From Gemmataceae bacterium (GTDB lineage Bacteria > Planctomycetota > Planctomycetia > Gemmatales > Gemmataceae), in assembly GCA_022616435.1 (NCBI GenBank), contig JAKEET010000127.1:1-51678 (forward strand): a stretch of 51,678 bases of DNA. The letters run 5' to 3'. Below are positions 31,262 to 40,318 of this stretch, piece by piece. Position numbers and translations under genes: made by a program. Under the pieces are notes generated by a model, which saw only the letters and a program-made list of their open reading frames with translations, made no database searches and was not told where the DNA came from. Each line of letters begins with the position of its first letter. Positions within the stretch are counted from its first letter, which is position 1.

Positions 31262-31869
31262 AGGTCGCGCAAACGTATTCTCATTTGAATGGCCTGGAAT
31301 ACCTCCTGGTCCACAAGAGTTCTTTGTGGACGGAGCTCAACGAGATCATCGCGCGCATCGATGCCCGTAGATGTCGAACGAAAGTCAGCGAAGAGAAAAC
31401 GATGCACGGCAGACTTCTGTACAGTCCCATCGAAATGAACAAGGCATTCGAACATCAATTAAACAGACGACATTGGACAGAAAGCCGCGTCAACTATTGG
31501 GTCACGGCCAACGAGAAACTGATCCGTCAGACACTGGCCAAGGGTGCTGACGAACAAAAAGCGGAGATCGAAGCGGCTGGGGAAAAGCCGATTTTCAGCT
31601 ACAACCAGACGGATTTTGTGAAGGATCGCGTAGCGCTTGAAATCCAGTTCGGAAAATACGCATTTGTAGCGTACGACCTGTTCGTCAAACACCTCGCGTT
31701 CTTTGTCCGCGATGAAATCGACGTCGGCATTGAGCTTCTGGCAATGAAGTCCCTACAGCATGAAATGTCATCAGGCGTTGGTTACTACGAAGGGGAACTG
31801 TACAACGTGATTCGCAACGGCCGCGGAGTTCCAGCCGTGCCGCTCGTCCTGATCGGAGTCGAGCCTTGA
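31258..31869 (+). CDS. BglII/BstYI-family type II restriction endonuclease
   Basis: A 203-residue nuclease. Asp119, Glu128 and Gln130 reproduce the D-x8-E-x-Q spacing of the BglII active site (Asp84, Glu93, Gln95), within QTDFVKDRVALEIQFGKYAF, followed by the family's Y-D-L-F-V-K-H segment. The Gln in place of the usual Lys is characteristic of this group, whose known members cut sequences with a GATC core (BglII AGATCT, BstYI RGATCY). The start ATG at 31258 overlaps the methyltransferase stop (ATGA), so translation is coupled and methylase is made first. An upstream start at 31234 would add eight residues inside the methylase. The recognition site is not known from sequence. Confidence 0.88.
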   Translation: MKVAQTYSHLNGLEYLLVHKSSLWTELNEIIARIDARRCRTKVSEEKTMHGRLLYSPIEMNKAFEHQLNRRHWTESRVNYWVTANEKLIRQTLAKGADEQKAEIEAAGEKPIFSYNQTDFVKDRVALEIQFGKYAFVAYDLFVKHLAFFVRDEIDVGIELLAMKSLQHEMSSGVGYYEGELYNVIRNGRGVPAVPLVLIGVEP

Positions 31870-31980
31870 TCCACAATCATGCCGATGCGCATTCGTCGGA
31901 TTCAACAGTGCTTTCGGAGCGAACGGCGAAAGTGAGCCGTTGCCGAATTCCAAATGGCTCCGTCCTGGGGCTGGCCAAAT

Positions 31981-34314
31981 TCACACCATCCCCCACCGCC
32001 GCCGCAGCAGCCATTCCACGCACAGGAGCGTGCAGAACGCCAGGAAACACGGCAGCGCCGACGATTGCCACAGGGCGGCCGCCTGGTCGCGGACCGCATC
32101 CGAGACCGGATTGCGGCGCCAGTCGGGCCAGCGCGACGAGCCGGCCCGGTTCGCGTCCACCAAGGGCGGCAGCTCCTCCAGGAACTGCGCCAGCTTGCGC
32201 TCCTCGGCCAGCGCGAACTTGCCCCCCGAGGCGCCGGCGATCTTCTGCAGCAGGTCATGGTTGGCGGCGGGCTGCTGGTTCTCGCGATCCTCGTCATAGA
32301 CCATGAACCGGGCCACGTCCTTGCCGGACACGGTTTCCTTCTTGTCGTCGATTCCTTCGCCTTCGACCATGATGCGGTACTCGCCCGGAAGCTTGGGGTT
32401 GGACCAGTAGCCGCGAAACGTGTTGTCCTCTTCCAGGATCGTCACCGGCATTTCCAGGTTGCGCGGCCCGACGATCTTGGCGTTGAACCTGGTCTCTTGC
32501 ACGTTGGCGGCGCCCTTGGTGAAGCTCACGGTGAAGCCGAGCCGCTCGTTCTTGCCGAGGTCGAGCCGGCGCGTGTCGGGCCGGACCCACAGGTTGCCCT
32601 TGATGTGCTCGCGCTTGGCCAGCCAGAGCATGAGCTGCGTCCAGAACGTCTCATGGGCGGCCACCGCTTCCGGCGAGCGCCGCCAGCCCAGGTGCGTCGT
32701 GTCGCCGCCGAACAGCATCACCCGGCCGGCGCCGCGATCGCCGCTGACCATGATCTCATACACCTTGCCCGCAGACGTTTCCGCGGTGGCATGCAGCGTC
32801 GACGTCGAATCGCGCTGGCCCAGCGTCGTCATGCCGTCGAGGTCCTCCAGCTTGGTCGCCCACAGGTCCTTCTGCTTGGCGGGATCGAACGCCAGCTTCA
32901 GCAGATACAGCTCGCCGGCAGCGGTCGGCTTGACGTTCACCTTGGCCTCGACCTGCGCCGATTGCTCGATGCGGGCCGGCAGCAGCGAGGCCAGCTTGGT
33001 CTTGTGCCAGCCGCCGGCCGCGAACGTGTCGTACCCGCCCAGCATCAACAGGCCGGTCCCCTTGGTCTGCACCATGTCGATGATCTTGTCGAAGACCTGC
33101 GGGTTGCCGCCGCTGAAACGCTGGGCGGAAATGTCGCCGATGACGATCACGTCGAAACGCCGCTTGTCCAGCTCGGCCCAATCTTCCTTGCCGGCGCGAA
33201 GCATGTGCTCGACGCGCAGCCGGCCATCCTTGCTCAGGGCGTCGCGGGTCGCGAACCGCGTCTCCAGCCGCAGCTTGCTTTCCACCCACAAGATGCTGAC
33301 CCCTTCCTTCGACACGTTGACGAACGTGCTGGCCTCGTTGTTGAGCGCGTTGGTCTCGCCCGGCAGCGGCTCGACCTTCACCGTCACCTTGACCTCGCCG
33401 TCCTTGTCCGGCGCGAAGTCGGTGAACGACGCGATCTTGTCGGGGACCTTGCGCAGGTCAATCGACGTCGCCGCGCCGAACAGCTTCATCGACTTGCCGT
33501 CGGCGTCCTCGATCCAGGCGCTGACCTTGAGCACCGCCCCCTCGAATCCCGGCGCCGCCAGCGCCGCCTTGACCGTCATCTTGTGCTTGGCGTGCACCGT
33601 GACCGGCTCCGCCCAGATCTTGTCGATGGCGATGTCCTTGCTGGCCGTGGCCGTGTCGGTGCGTCCCAGGCCGAACGTGTGGATCGGACAGACGCCGCGG
33701 AACTGCCCCGCCTTGTCCAGCACGGCGAAGCGGGCGCCGTTGTCGGCCCCGTCGGTCAAGAGCACCAGGCCGCGCAGGTTGGGCTCGCGGCCGTGTTGCT
33801 GCCACAGCTCGTGCAGCCAGGCGCCGATGTCGGTGCGTTTGCCGGCCGGCTTGGCGGGGAACTCCAGCGGCTGGACGTCGTCGGCGCCCATGGTGTACGC
33901 GATCTCGATCTTGCGGTCGCTCGACAGGCGCTTGAGCAAATCGGCGACCGGCGCCGACGTCAACAGCCGCCTGGCGTGCTCGTAGCGCGACAGGTTGTTG
34001 AATTCATCGGTGACGTTCGTGCTCTCGGAGACATCCACCAGGAGCAGGAGCTTCGAGGCGAGCGTCGAATCGTCCTCGTCGCGGGCCAGCGACGGCCGCA
34101 ACACCACGACCACGGCGATGGCCAGCGCCAGCAGACGCAGGACGACGACGACGGCGATGCGCCGCGCCGTCGCCCGGTGCGCGCCGAGATAGGTCCACAC
34201 GGTGAGCGCCGCCAGGGCCAGGGCCACGCCCAGGAGCGCGCTGACGCCGACGCCGGGGAGCGACCACGGCCAGGCGGGATCGGTCGTCAGATAGGTGTCG
34301 GCGATCAACGTCAT
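31981..34314 (-). CDS. large membrane protein with VWA-like and glutamine amidotransferase-like domains (Bat-like operon)
   Basis: A 777-residue protein, last gene of a leftward Bat-like operon. Two hydrophobic helices lie near residues 18-75, then a periplasmic/cytosolic VWA-like domain opens LLLLVDVSESTNV, where D-x-S-x-S is the MIDAS metal motif. A later region, FDVIVIGDISAQRFSGGNP... followed by LLMLGGYDTF, has the class I glutamine amidotransferase-like fold seen in such planctomycete proteins; no catalytic Cys is visible, so it is likely structural. A single C-terminal helix (SALPCFLAFCTLLCVEWLL) ends the protein. The ATG at 34314 is preferred to 34440 because the longer frame runs into the upstream gene's 3' end. 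It starts 20 bases after the BatA-like stop. Confidence 0.82.
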   Translation of the reverse strand: MTLIADTYLTTDPAWPWSLPGVGVSALLGVALALAALTVWTYLGAHRATARRIAVVVVLRLLALAIAVVVVLRPSLARDEDDSTLASKLLLLVDVSESTNVTDEFNNLSRYEHARRLLTSAPVADLLKRLSSDRKIEIAYTMGADDVQPLEFPAKPAGKRTDIGAWLHELWQQHGREPNLRGLVLLTDGADNGARFAVLDKAGQFRGVCPIHTFGLGRTDTATASKDIAIDKIWAEPVTVHAKHKMTVKAALAAPGFEGAVLKVSAWIEDADGKSMKLFGAATSIDLRKVPDKIASFTDFAPDKDGEVKVTVKVEPLPGETNALNNEASTFVNVSKEGVSILWVESKLRLETRFATRDALSKDGRLRVEHMLRAGKEDWAELDKRRFDVIVIGDISAQRFSGGNPQVFDKIIDMVQTKGTGLLMLGGYDTFAAGGWHKTKLASLLPARIEQSAQVEAKVNVKPTAAGELYLLKLAFDPAKQKDLWATKLEDLDGMTTLGQRDSTSTLHATAETSAGKVYEIMVSGDRGAGRVMLFGGDTTHLGWRRSPEAVAAHETFWTQLMLWLAKREHIKGNLWVRPDTRRLDLGKNERLGFTVSFTKGAANVQETRFNAKIVGPRNLEMPVTILEEDNTFRGYWSNPKLPGEYRIMVEGEGIDDKKETVSGKDVARFMVYDEDRENQQPAANHDLLQKIAGASGGKFALAEERKLAQFLEELPPLVDANRAGSSRWPDWRRNPVSDAVRDQAAALWQSSALPCFLAFCTLLCVEWLLRRRWGMV

Positions 34315-34334
34315 GGGTTCGTCAATCCTGCCGG

Positions 34335-36899
34335 TCAATCCTGGCGGCGATAGAACTTGTTCGCCAGCAGGTTCTCCAGGGCCAGCACAAACAGCAGCAA
34401 CACCATCAGATACGGGAACAGCTCCAGCGGCTCGTTCCATTGGCTCTTGAGCAGCTCGCGGAGATCGACGCCGCGCTCCGTCGGGATGACGGCGCCGTCG
34501 CCGAACACCGCTTCGACGGCCGCGGCCGGCGTGCGCGTGAGGTCGGCTTCCTGGGCCTGCAGATTGACGCTGAAGCGGGCCACCGGCGTGCCCGCCTGCC
34601 CCGGCGCCGCGTGGCCTTCGACGGCGTAGTTCCCGGGCAGCGACACGTCCTTGAAACGCAGCTCGTTGACCTGCGGATCGGCGTTGATCGATTCGAACAG
34701 GCTCATCTCCAGGCCGCGCAACGTGTACGTCTCGAAGCGCGGCGCCAGCGGCAGGGTGACGCGCGGCTCGTCCACGCCGCTCTGAAAGTTCAGGTTGGCC
34801 TCGTGATCGTCGCCCGTGAGATGCTTCGCCGTCAAGAACGCCAGCGTGAGATAGAACGACGTTTCGGATTCCAGGTAGTTGTTCCAGCGCGGCTCGCGGT
34901 CATCGAGCGGCGTCGTGAAGACGAGGACTTTACCGGAACCACCTGGCAATCGTTCGACAAGCGCCGGGGGATCGCCCTTGTCGCGATAGGTGACCAGCAC
35001 AGTCGCTTTCTTGTCCGGCTCGAACTTCCAGTAGGCATGGGCCCAGCGCGGCTTGGCAATGAAGTCGATGTTGAGGTTGTCGCGCCACGCGCGGAACGGC
35101 TTCAGGACGGAATGCTGATCGATGTCCTTGGCGTCCAGGTTCCACGTCACGCCAGGCTTCTTCGGGTCATGCTTGACGACCGTTTGCCATTTTCCCGGAA
35201 GGAGCTCGTTGGCCGCGGGCTGATGATACGCCTCCGGCTTCATTTCAGCGCCGCCGGGCACGATGCCGAGCCCGCCGCCTTTCTGGACATAGGCCGCGGC
35301 GGCCTGCCAGAGCTCCGGACCCGGCGCGGCCAGGCCGAACAGGTAAGCCGCCTGGTACTTGTCCCATTCCAGACCCGCCAGCTCGGCGCGCGTTTTGATC
35401 TCGCTGACGTAGCCGACGCATTCGAACGCGTAGGCGAAACGATCGGCCGACGCGCTCTTGGCATCGGCGAGGATGAGCACGCGCTTGGGCTGGCGAATCT
35501 GGAAGGCGGCGAAGAGTTGATTGTTGCTTTCCAGCGCGTCCTTGTTGGCGAGCTTGACCGTGAGCGTGTGCGCGCCCACTCCCAGGTCCAGCTTGGCCAG
35601 GTCGATCTCGAAGGGAATCGTCGGCCGCTCGCCGACTTTCAAATCGACCTGCCGCGTCATGGTTTCCTTGCCGACCTGGCACTGGACCGCCGTGCTGACC
35701 TCCTTGCCCAGGGCCTGCGCCAGCACGCGGACGATGAACTTGTCGGTCGCGCCGAACAGATGCTGCGCCCGGCCGTCGGCCTGAGGCGGAAATTCCAGTT
35801 GCACCAGCGCCACGTCCACCGGCTGTTCGACGCCGACGTCGATCCACAGGGCCTGCACGCCGGCGATGTGCCGCAACAAGCCGTGCAGGGCAGAGAGGGT
35901 CTTGGTCCGATATTCCTCGGTTGCCGCGTCGCGTTGCTCGCCCAGCGCGCCCAGCTCGACCAGCGTGTCGCGCAGCGCCCGCGCTTGCCGCCGCGTCTGC
36001 ACGATCAACCCGCGGAGCCCGTCGTCGGTCTGCAGCTCGCCTCGCTGGACGCCGGCGGCGCGGTCGCGCAGGGTCTGCACGGATTCCACCAACGCCTGCT
36101 CCGGATAGTCCTTGCCGGCCGGCGGCGGCAGCTTCGTCCGCAGGTCCTTGAGCAGGTCGAGCAGCGGCGCCGCCGCGGAACGCACCTGCTGCACGCCTTC
36201 CAGCGTCGCCGGCAACGGATCGGTCAGCTCCGCGAGCGCCGTCTGCTTGCCGCTCGGCCAGCTTGCCGTGGTTCGATCCGAAAACACGCACAACAAGCGC
36301 GGCAACGAGCGCAGCCCTTCGTCCTCCGCGCTTCGCGTCGCGGTCTGAAACACGCGCAGGGCCTGTTCCACGGCGCGGGCCACCGTCGCGTTCGCCGGCT
36401 TGATCTTCAGCCCGTCGATGCGCTGCACCGCCAGCGCCTTGTTGATCAGCCAGTCGCCGCGATCGGAAACGACCGTGTCGGCCGTGTCGAGCACCAGCAC
36501 CCGGCTGCCGTCCGGCAGCGCCTTGACCAGCTCCTTGCCGCGCGCCTTGGCCTCTTCCAGCCGGCTCAGCTTGTCGGTCATGCGGTAATCCATGGTCGGG
36601 CTGGTGTCGAAGATCAGGATCGTGGCGATGGGCCGCTCGCTGTTGAGGTTGAACGATTCGTGGAACAGGCGCGGCCGAGCCAGGGCCAGGCACAAGGCAG
36701 CGAGCAGCAGCATCCGCAGGGCCAGCAGCAGCAGGTGCCGGAGCTGCAGCTTGCGGAGATTGGAACGATGCTTCTGCACGAGAAACCGGAACGCCGGGAA
36801 CTGCAGCGTCTTCGGCTTCTGGCGCAGGATCAGGTGCAGCAGGATCGGGATGCCCGCCAGCACGAGGCCGCCCAGAAGGATGGGGAAGACGAAAGTCAT
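34335..36899 (-). CDS. BatA-like membrane protein with VWA domain
   Basis: An 854-residue protein. The first 80 residues carry the BatA_N signature (FPILLGGLVLAGIPILLHLIL with two helices, then LLLALRMLLLAALCLALARP). A VWA-like domain follows, beginning ATILIFDTSPTMDYRMTDKL with a D-x-S-x-x MIDAS-like motif. The rest is periplasmic with beta-rich segments and an extra glutamine amidotransferase-like piece (RVLILADAKS...GLAAPGPELW). The last helix is MVLLLFVLALENLLANKFY. In the Bacteroides aerotolerance (Bat) system VWA proteins act with a MoxR ATPase and a DUF58 protein, both present upstream in this operon. The function there is stress tolerance or protein-complex maturation, not settled. 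Confidence 0.85.
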   Translation of the reverse strand: MTFVFPILLGGLVLAGIPILLHLILRQKPKTLQFPAFRFLVQKHRSNLRKLQLRHLLLLALRMLLLAALCLALARPRLFHESFNLNSERPIATILIFDTSPTMDYRMTDKLSRLEEAKARGKELVKALPDGSRVLVLDTADTVVSDRGDWLINKALAVQRIDGLKIKPANATVARAVEQALRVFQTATRSAEDEGLRSLPRLLCVFSDRTTASWPSGKQTALAELTDPLPATLEGVQQVRSAAAPLLDLLKDLRTKLPPPAGKDYPEQALVESVQTLRDRAAGVQRGELQTDDGLRGLIVQTRRQARALRDTLVELGALGEQRDAATEEYRTKTLSALHGLLRHIAGVQALWIDVGVEQPVDVALVQLEFPPQADGRAQHLFGATDKFIVRVLAQALGKEVSTAVQCQVGKETMTRQVDLKVGERPTIPFEIDLAKLDLGVGAHTLTVKLANKDALESNNQLFAAFQIRQPKRVLILADAKSASADRFAYAFECVGYVSEIKTRAELAGLEWDKYQAAYLFGLAAPGPELWQAAAAYVQKGGGLGIVPGGAEMKPEAYHQPAANELLPGKWQTVVKHDPKKPGVTWNLDAKDIDQHSVLKPFRAWRDNLNIDFIAKPRWAHAYWKFEPDKKATVLVTYRDKGDPPALVERLPGGSGKVLVFTTPLDDREPRWNNYLESETSFYLTLAFLTAKHLTGDDHEANLNFQSGVDEPRVTLPLAPRFETYTLRGLEMSLFESINADPQVNELRFKDVSLPGNYAVEGHAAPGQAGTPVARFSVNLQAQEADLTRTPAAAVEAVFGDGAVIPTERGVDLRELLKSQWNEPLELFPYLMVLLLFVLALENLLANKFYRRQD

Positions 36900-36900
36900 G

Positions 36901-36980
36901 TCAGTTAGTCAGTAGTCAGTAGTCAGTAGTCAGTAGTCAGTAATCAGTAGCCACACGCCTTCTTGCTACTGACTACGGAC
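36901..36980. repeat. AGTAGTC short tandem repeat with hairpin
   Basis: Five tandem copies of the unit AGTAGTC (with small variation) start near 36906; then GTAATCAGTAGC (36940-36951) is nearly complementary (one mismatch) to GCTACTGACTAC (36965-36976). It fills the gap between the DUF58 and BatA-like genes. Related blocks occur at 39515-39588 and 47773-47805. Confidence 0.7.
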
Positions 36981-36991
36981 TACGGACTTCC

Positions 36992-37885
36992 TCAGAACCG
37001 CCGCTGTCGCTGAAGCAGATATTCCATCAGCGCCTTGTCGAAGCTCACGCTCGTGTCCATCGCCACGTAGTCGATGTTCGCTTTCGAGCATTCCTCGCGG
37101 TAGAAGTTCTGGAATTCGCCCAGCGCGTGCAGGTAGTCGCCGCGCATGTGCTTGGCGTCCACGGTCAGCTTTTGCGGGGCTTCCACGTCCTCGAACTCAA
37201 TGATCCCCTCGAATGGAAAATGAGCCTCGGCCTCGTCGAGGATATGGAACAGGATGATCTCGTTGCCCCGATGCCGCAAGTGGTGCAGGCTTTGCACCAC
37301 CGGCTCCGGGTCGGTGAGCAGGTCGCTGAACAGCATGATCAGGCTCTTGTGCCGGATCATCGCGGCCAGCTGGTGCAGGCAGCCGGCCACGTCGGTCTGC
37401 CCGGCCGGCTTGAGATTGGCGAGGATCGCCAGGATCGTGCCGAGCTGCGTCCGCTTGCTCTTGGGCGGCAACGCCGCCTGGATTTTCGTGTCGAACGTGA
37501 CCAGGCCGACCGGGTCCTGCTGGTGGATCATCAGGTAGCCGAGAGCCGCGGCCAGGCAGATGCCGTAGTCGAACTTGGTCAGCTCCTGGCGATACGTGTA
37601 CGCCATCGACGCCGACAGGTCCATGACGAGGTAGCCGGTGACGTTGGTTTCGGCCTGGAACTTCTTCAGGTAATACTTGTCGGTCTTGGCGAAGACGTTC
37701 CAGTCGAGATCCTTGAGATCGTCGCCGGGGACGTACTTGCGATGCTCGCTGAACTCGACCGAAAAGCCCTGGAACGGCGACGCGTGCAGGCCCTGGAGAA
37801 ACCCCTCGACGATGAACTTGGCGCGCAGGTCGAGCCGGGACACCTGGCGGATGACTTCGGGACGGAGGTACTTTTCGGTGCTCAT
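36992..37885 (-). CDS. DUF58 domain protein
   Basis: A 297-residue DUF58 protein without membrane segments. It has the family motif SEHRKYVPGDDLKDLDWNVFAKTDKYYLKKF, split here into SEHRKYVPGDD and DLDWNVFA, at about residues 45-70, and a VWA-type strand GYLVMDLSASM (D-x-S-x-S). These proteins sit beside MoxR-family ATPases and probably act with them as a scaffold in assembly or maturation of membrane complexes. It is the middle gene of the operon and is separated from its neighbours by two different repeat blocks, one on each side. Confidence 0.9.
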   Translation of the reverse strand: MSTEKYLRPEVIRQVSRLDLRAKFIVEGFLQGLHASPFQGFSVEFSEHRKYVPGDDLKDLDWNVFAKTDKYYLKKFQAETNVTGYLVMDLSASMAYTYRQELTKFDYGICLAAALGYLMIHQQDPVGLVTFDTKIQAALPPKSKRTQLGTILAILANLKPAGQTDVAGCLHQLAAMIRHKSLIMLFSDLLTDPEPVVQSLHHLRHRGNEIILFHILDEAEAHFPFEGIIEFEDVEAPQKLTVDAKHMRGDYLHALGEFQNFYREECSKANIDYVAMDTSVSFDKALMEYLLQRQRRF

Positions 37886-37896
37886 GGGCTAATCAT

Positions 37897-38021
37897 GGCG
37901 AGCGTCGCGGCGTAAGCCCGACGTGTCTGCCGGGAATCTCCAACGGCGAGCGTCGTGGCGTGAGCCCGACGTGTTCGCGGGGACCTTCCACGTCGGGCTT
38001 ACGCCGCGACGCTCGCCGTTG
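37897..38021. repeat. REP-like cluster: two direct and one inverted copy
   Basis: The 30-base copies at 37897-37926 and 37945-37974 (starting GGCGAGCGTCG) differ at two positions; a third, inverted copy lies at 37990-38017 and pairs with either to form a long hairpin. The core reads GGCGTAAGCCCGACG. The arrangement is like repetitive extragenic palindromes. It lies between the small gene at 38023 and the DUF58 gene, i.e. inside the Bat-like operon mRNA. Confidence 0.8.
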
Positions 38022-38022
38022 T

Positions 38023-38469
38023 CTACGCGGGTTCCGCCGCCAACAGCGTCCCCGCGCTGTCAAAGAATCCTTCCCCGTCGATCTGGTAGACGCCGTCGCC
38101 CTGTTGCGCCAGCCAGCGGGCCAGCTCGTGGCAGAACTGCCGCGCAGCCGCATCGTCGCCAAGGTCCTCGCGCCGCAGCGTGATGAGCCGGCGCGTGCCG
38201 ATCACGTGCTGCATCCACCGAATCGCCTGGTCGCCGGCGTTTTCCTCCAGCCACGCGGCCCAGGTATTGAGGTCGTCGCGGATTCCTTCGTCGCTCCCGT
38301 ACACATCGAGAAGGTACACGCCGTCGGCGCCGGTCAGCTCGAGATGGAACCAGCCCTGCTCGTCGGTATCCGCCCGCGCTTCCACCGGTCGTCCGCAACC
38401 GCGCAGGTGCTCGACAATCTCCGCCGCCGCCGGCACTGCTTCGTTGATCGCAAAGACGCGGCACCACAT
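38023..38469 (-). CDS. small hypothetical protein inside the MoxR/DUF58 operon
   Basis: A 148-residue soluble protein of unknown family. It is acidic with phrases such as GWFHLELTGADGVYLLDVYG and DGVYQIDGEGFFDSAGTLLA; the second half is helical (AARQFCHELARWLAQQG). It begins three bases after the MoxR stop, so its translation is tied to that gene, and precedes the REP cluster. This position is normally MoxR then DUF58, so the protein is an insert in the usual order and may be a partner of the MoxR ATPase. Confidence 0.65.
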   Translation of the reverse strand: MWCRVFAINEAVPAAAEIVEHLRGCGRPVEARADTDEQGWFHLELTGADGVYLLDVYGSDEGIRDDLNTWAAWLEENAGDQAIRWMQHVIGTRRLITLRREDLGDDAAARQFCHELARWLAQQGDGVYQIDGEGFFDSAGTLLAAEPA

Positions 38470-38472
38470 CGA

Positions 38473-39495
<1,023 letters not shown>

Positions 39496-39514
39496 CGGCG
39501 GGGGTTCCTTTCGC

Positions 39515-39588
39515 GTCAGGGGTCAGCAGTCAGGAGTCAAGAGTCAGGTAGTTGCTACTGACTTCGGACTAAGGACTACGGACTTCCT
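39515..39588. repeat. second AGTCAGTAG-type repeat block
   Basis: Degenerate units (GGTCAGCAGTCAGGAGTC and onward) are followed by CTACTGAC, then ACTACGGACTTCC, which is also the end of the 36901-36980 block. It falls in the untranslated leader of the MoxR operon. Confidence 0.6.
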
Positions 39589-39590
39589 TC

Positions 39591-39619
39591 ATTCTAAGGC
39601 ACCGCCGCCGCCAGTTGAA
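39591..39619 (-). promoter_or_regulatory. putative promoter of the MoxR/Bat-like operon
   Basis: Read on the minus strand: TTCAAC (39619-39614), 17 bases, TAGAAT (39596-39591). It lies back to back with the rightward promoter at 39629-39657. Confidence 0.4.
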
Positions 39620-39628
39620 TACCGCAAA

Positions 39629-39657
39629 TTGCGTGGCGGCGATGGGTGGGTTACAAT
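39629..39657 (+). promoter_or_regulatory. promoter of the GNAT gene, nearly leaderless
   Basis: TTGCGT (39629-39634), exactly 17 bases, TACAAT (39652-39657). The ATG follows at 39665, so transcription would begin within one to two bases of it. Confidence 0.55.
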
Positions 39658-39664
39658 CGCGCGC

Positions 39665-40318
39665 ATGAAACCGCGCTCCAAGAAACTCAGCCTCGTCTTC
39701 CATCCCTTGACCCTCGAGCGCTGGGACGACTTCGAGCTGCTCTTCGGCCCGCGCGGCGCCTGTGCCGGCTGCTGGTGCATGCTGTGGCGGCTGACGCGGT
39801 CGGAATTCGATCGGCAGAAGGGGGACGGCAATCGACAAGCCATGCACGATCTGGTCGCCGCCGGCGCCGCGCCCGGCATCCTGACGTACCACGACGGCCG
39901 GCCGATCGGCTGGTGCGCCGTGGCGCCGCGGGCCGAGTACCCTGCCCTGGCGCGATCGCGGGTGTTGAAACCCATCGACGACGCACCGGTATGGTCGATC
40001 AGCTGCTTGTTCGTGGCCAAGGGCTGGCGAAACCGCGGCGTCAGCGTCGAGCTGCTCAAGGCGGCCGCCGCTCATGCCCGGCGGCACGGCGGCAAGGTGG
40101 TGGAAGGCTATCCGGTCGAACCGCGGCAGCCGCGCATGCCCGACGTGTTCGCCTGGACGGGAGTGGTCGCGGCCTTTCGCCGGGCCGGCTTCGTCGAAGC
40201 GGCGCGCGGCTCGGCCACGCGGCCGATCATGCGCTGTGCAACGCCTGTCAGAGGTGGAAGAACGGTGAAAGCTAGGCGCTCTGGGCGGTCAGCCGCGCCC
40301 GCAGCTCGGAAACGTTGA
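39665..40318 (+). CDS. GNAT-family N-acetyltransferase-like protein
   Basis: A 217-residue protein starting MKPRSKKLSLVFHPL. It has a GACAGCWCMLWRLT segment and CLFVAKGWRNRGVSVELLKAAAAHA, the latter being the acetyl-CoA loop form (RxRGVG-like) of a group of small GNAT proteins. The C-terminus (AAFRRAGFVEAAR) matches the family end. The substrate is unknown. The ATG at 39665 is preferred over the much longer frame to 38996, which would read through the MoxR gene on the other strand. Its 3' end overlaps the end of the convergent FHA-EAL gene by 47 bases, and the last 20 residues are Arg-rich. Confidence 0.75.
   Translation: MKPRSKKLSLVFHPLTLERWDDFELLFGPRGACAGCWCMLWRLTRSEFDRQKGDGNRQAMHDLVAAGAAPGILTYHDGRPIGWCAVAPRAEYPALARSRVLKPIDDAPVWSISCLFVAKGWRNRGVSVELLKAAAAHARRHGGKVVEGYPVEPRQPRMPDVFAWTGVVAAFRRAGFVEAARGSATRPIMRCATPVRGGRTVKARRSGRSAAPAARKR

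Noticed and set aside
31915..31945. Terminator between the convergent nuclease and VWA genes (AACGGC/GCCGTT)
   Set aside because: A 6-bp stem with an 8-base loop and no T-run is not enough to support a call.
36901..36980. CRISPR array
   Set aside because: The repeats are seven bases long and contiguous, with no spacers and no cas genes.
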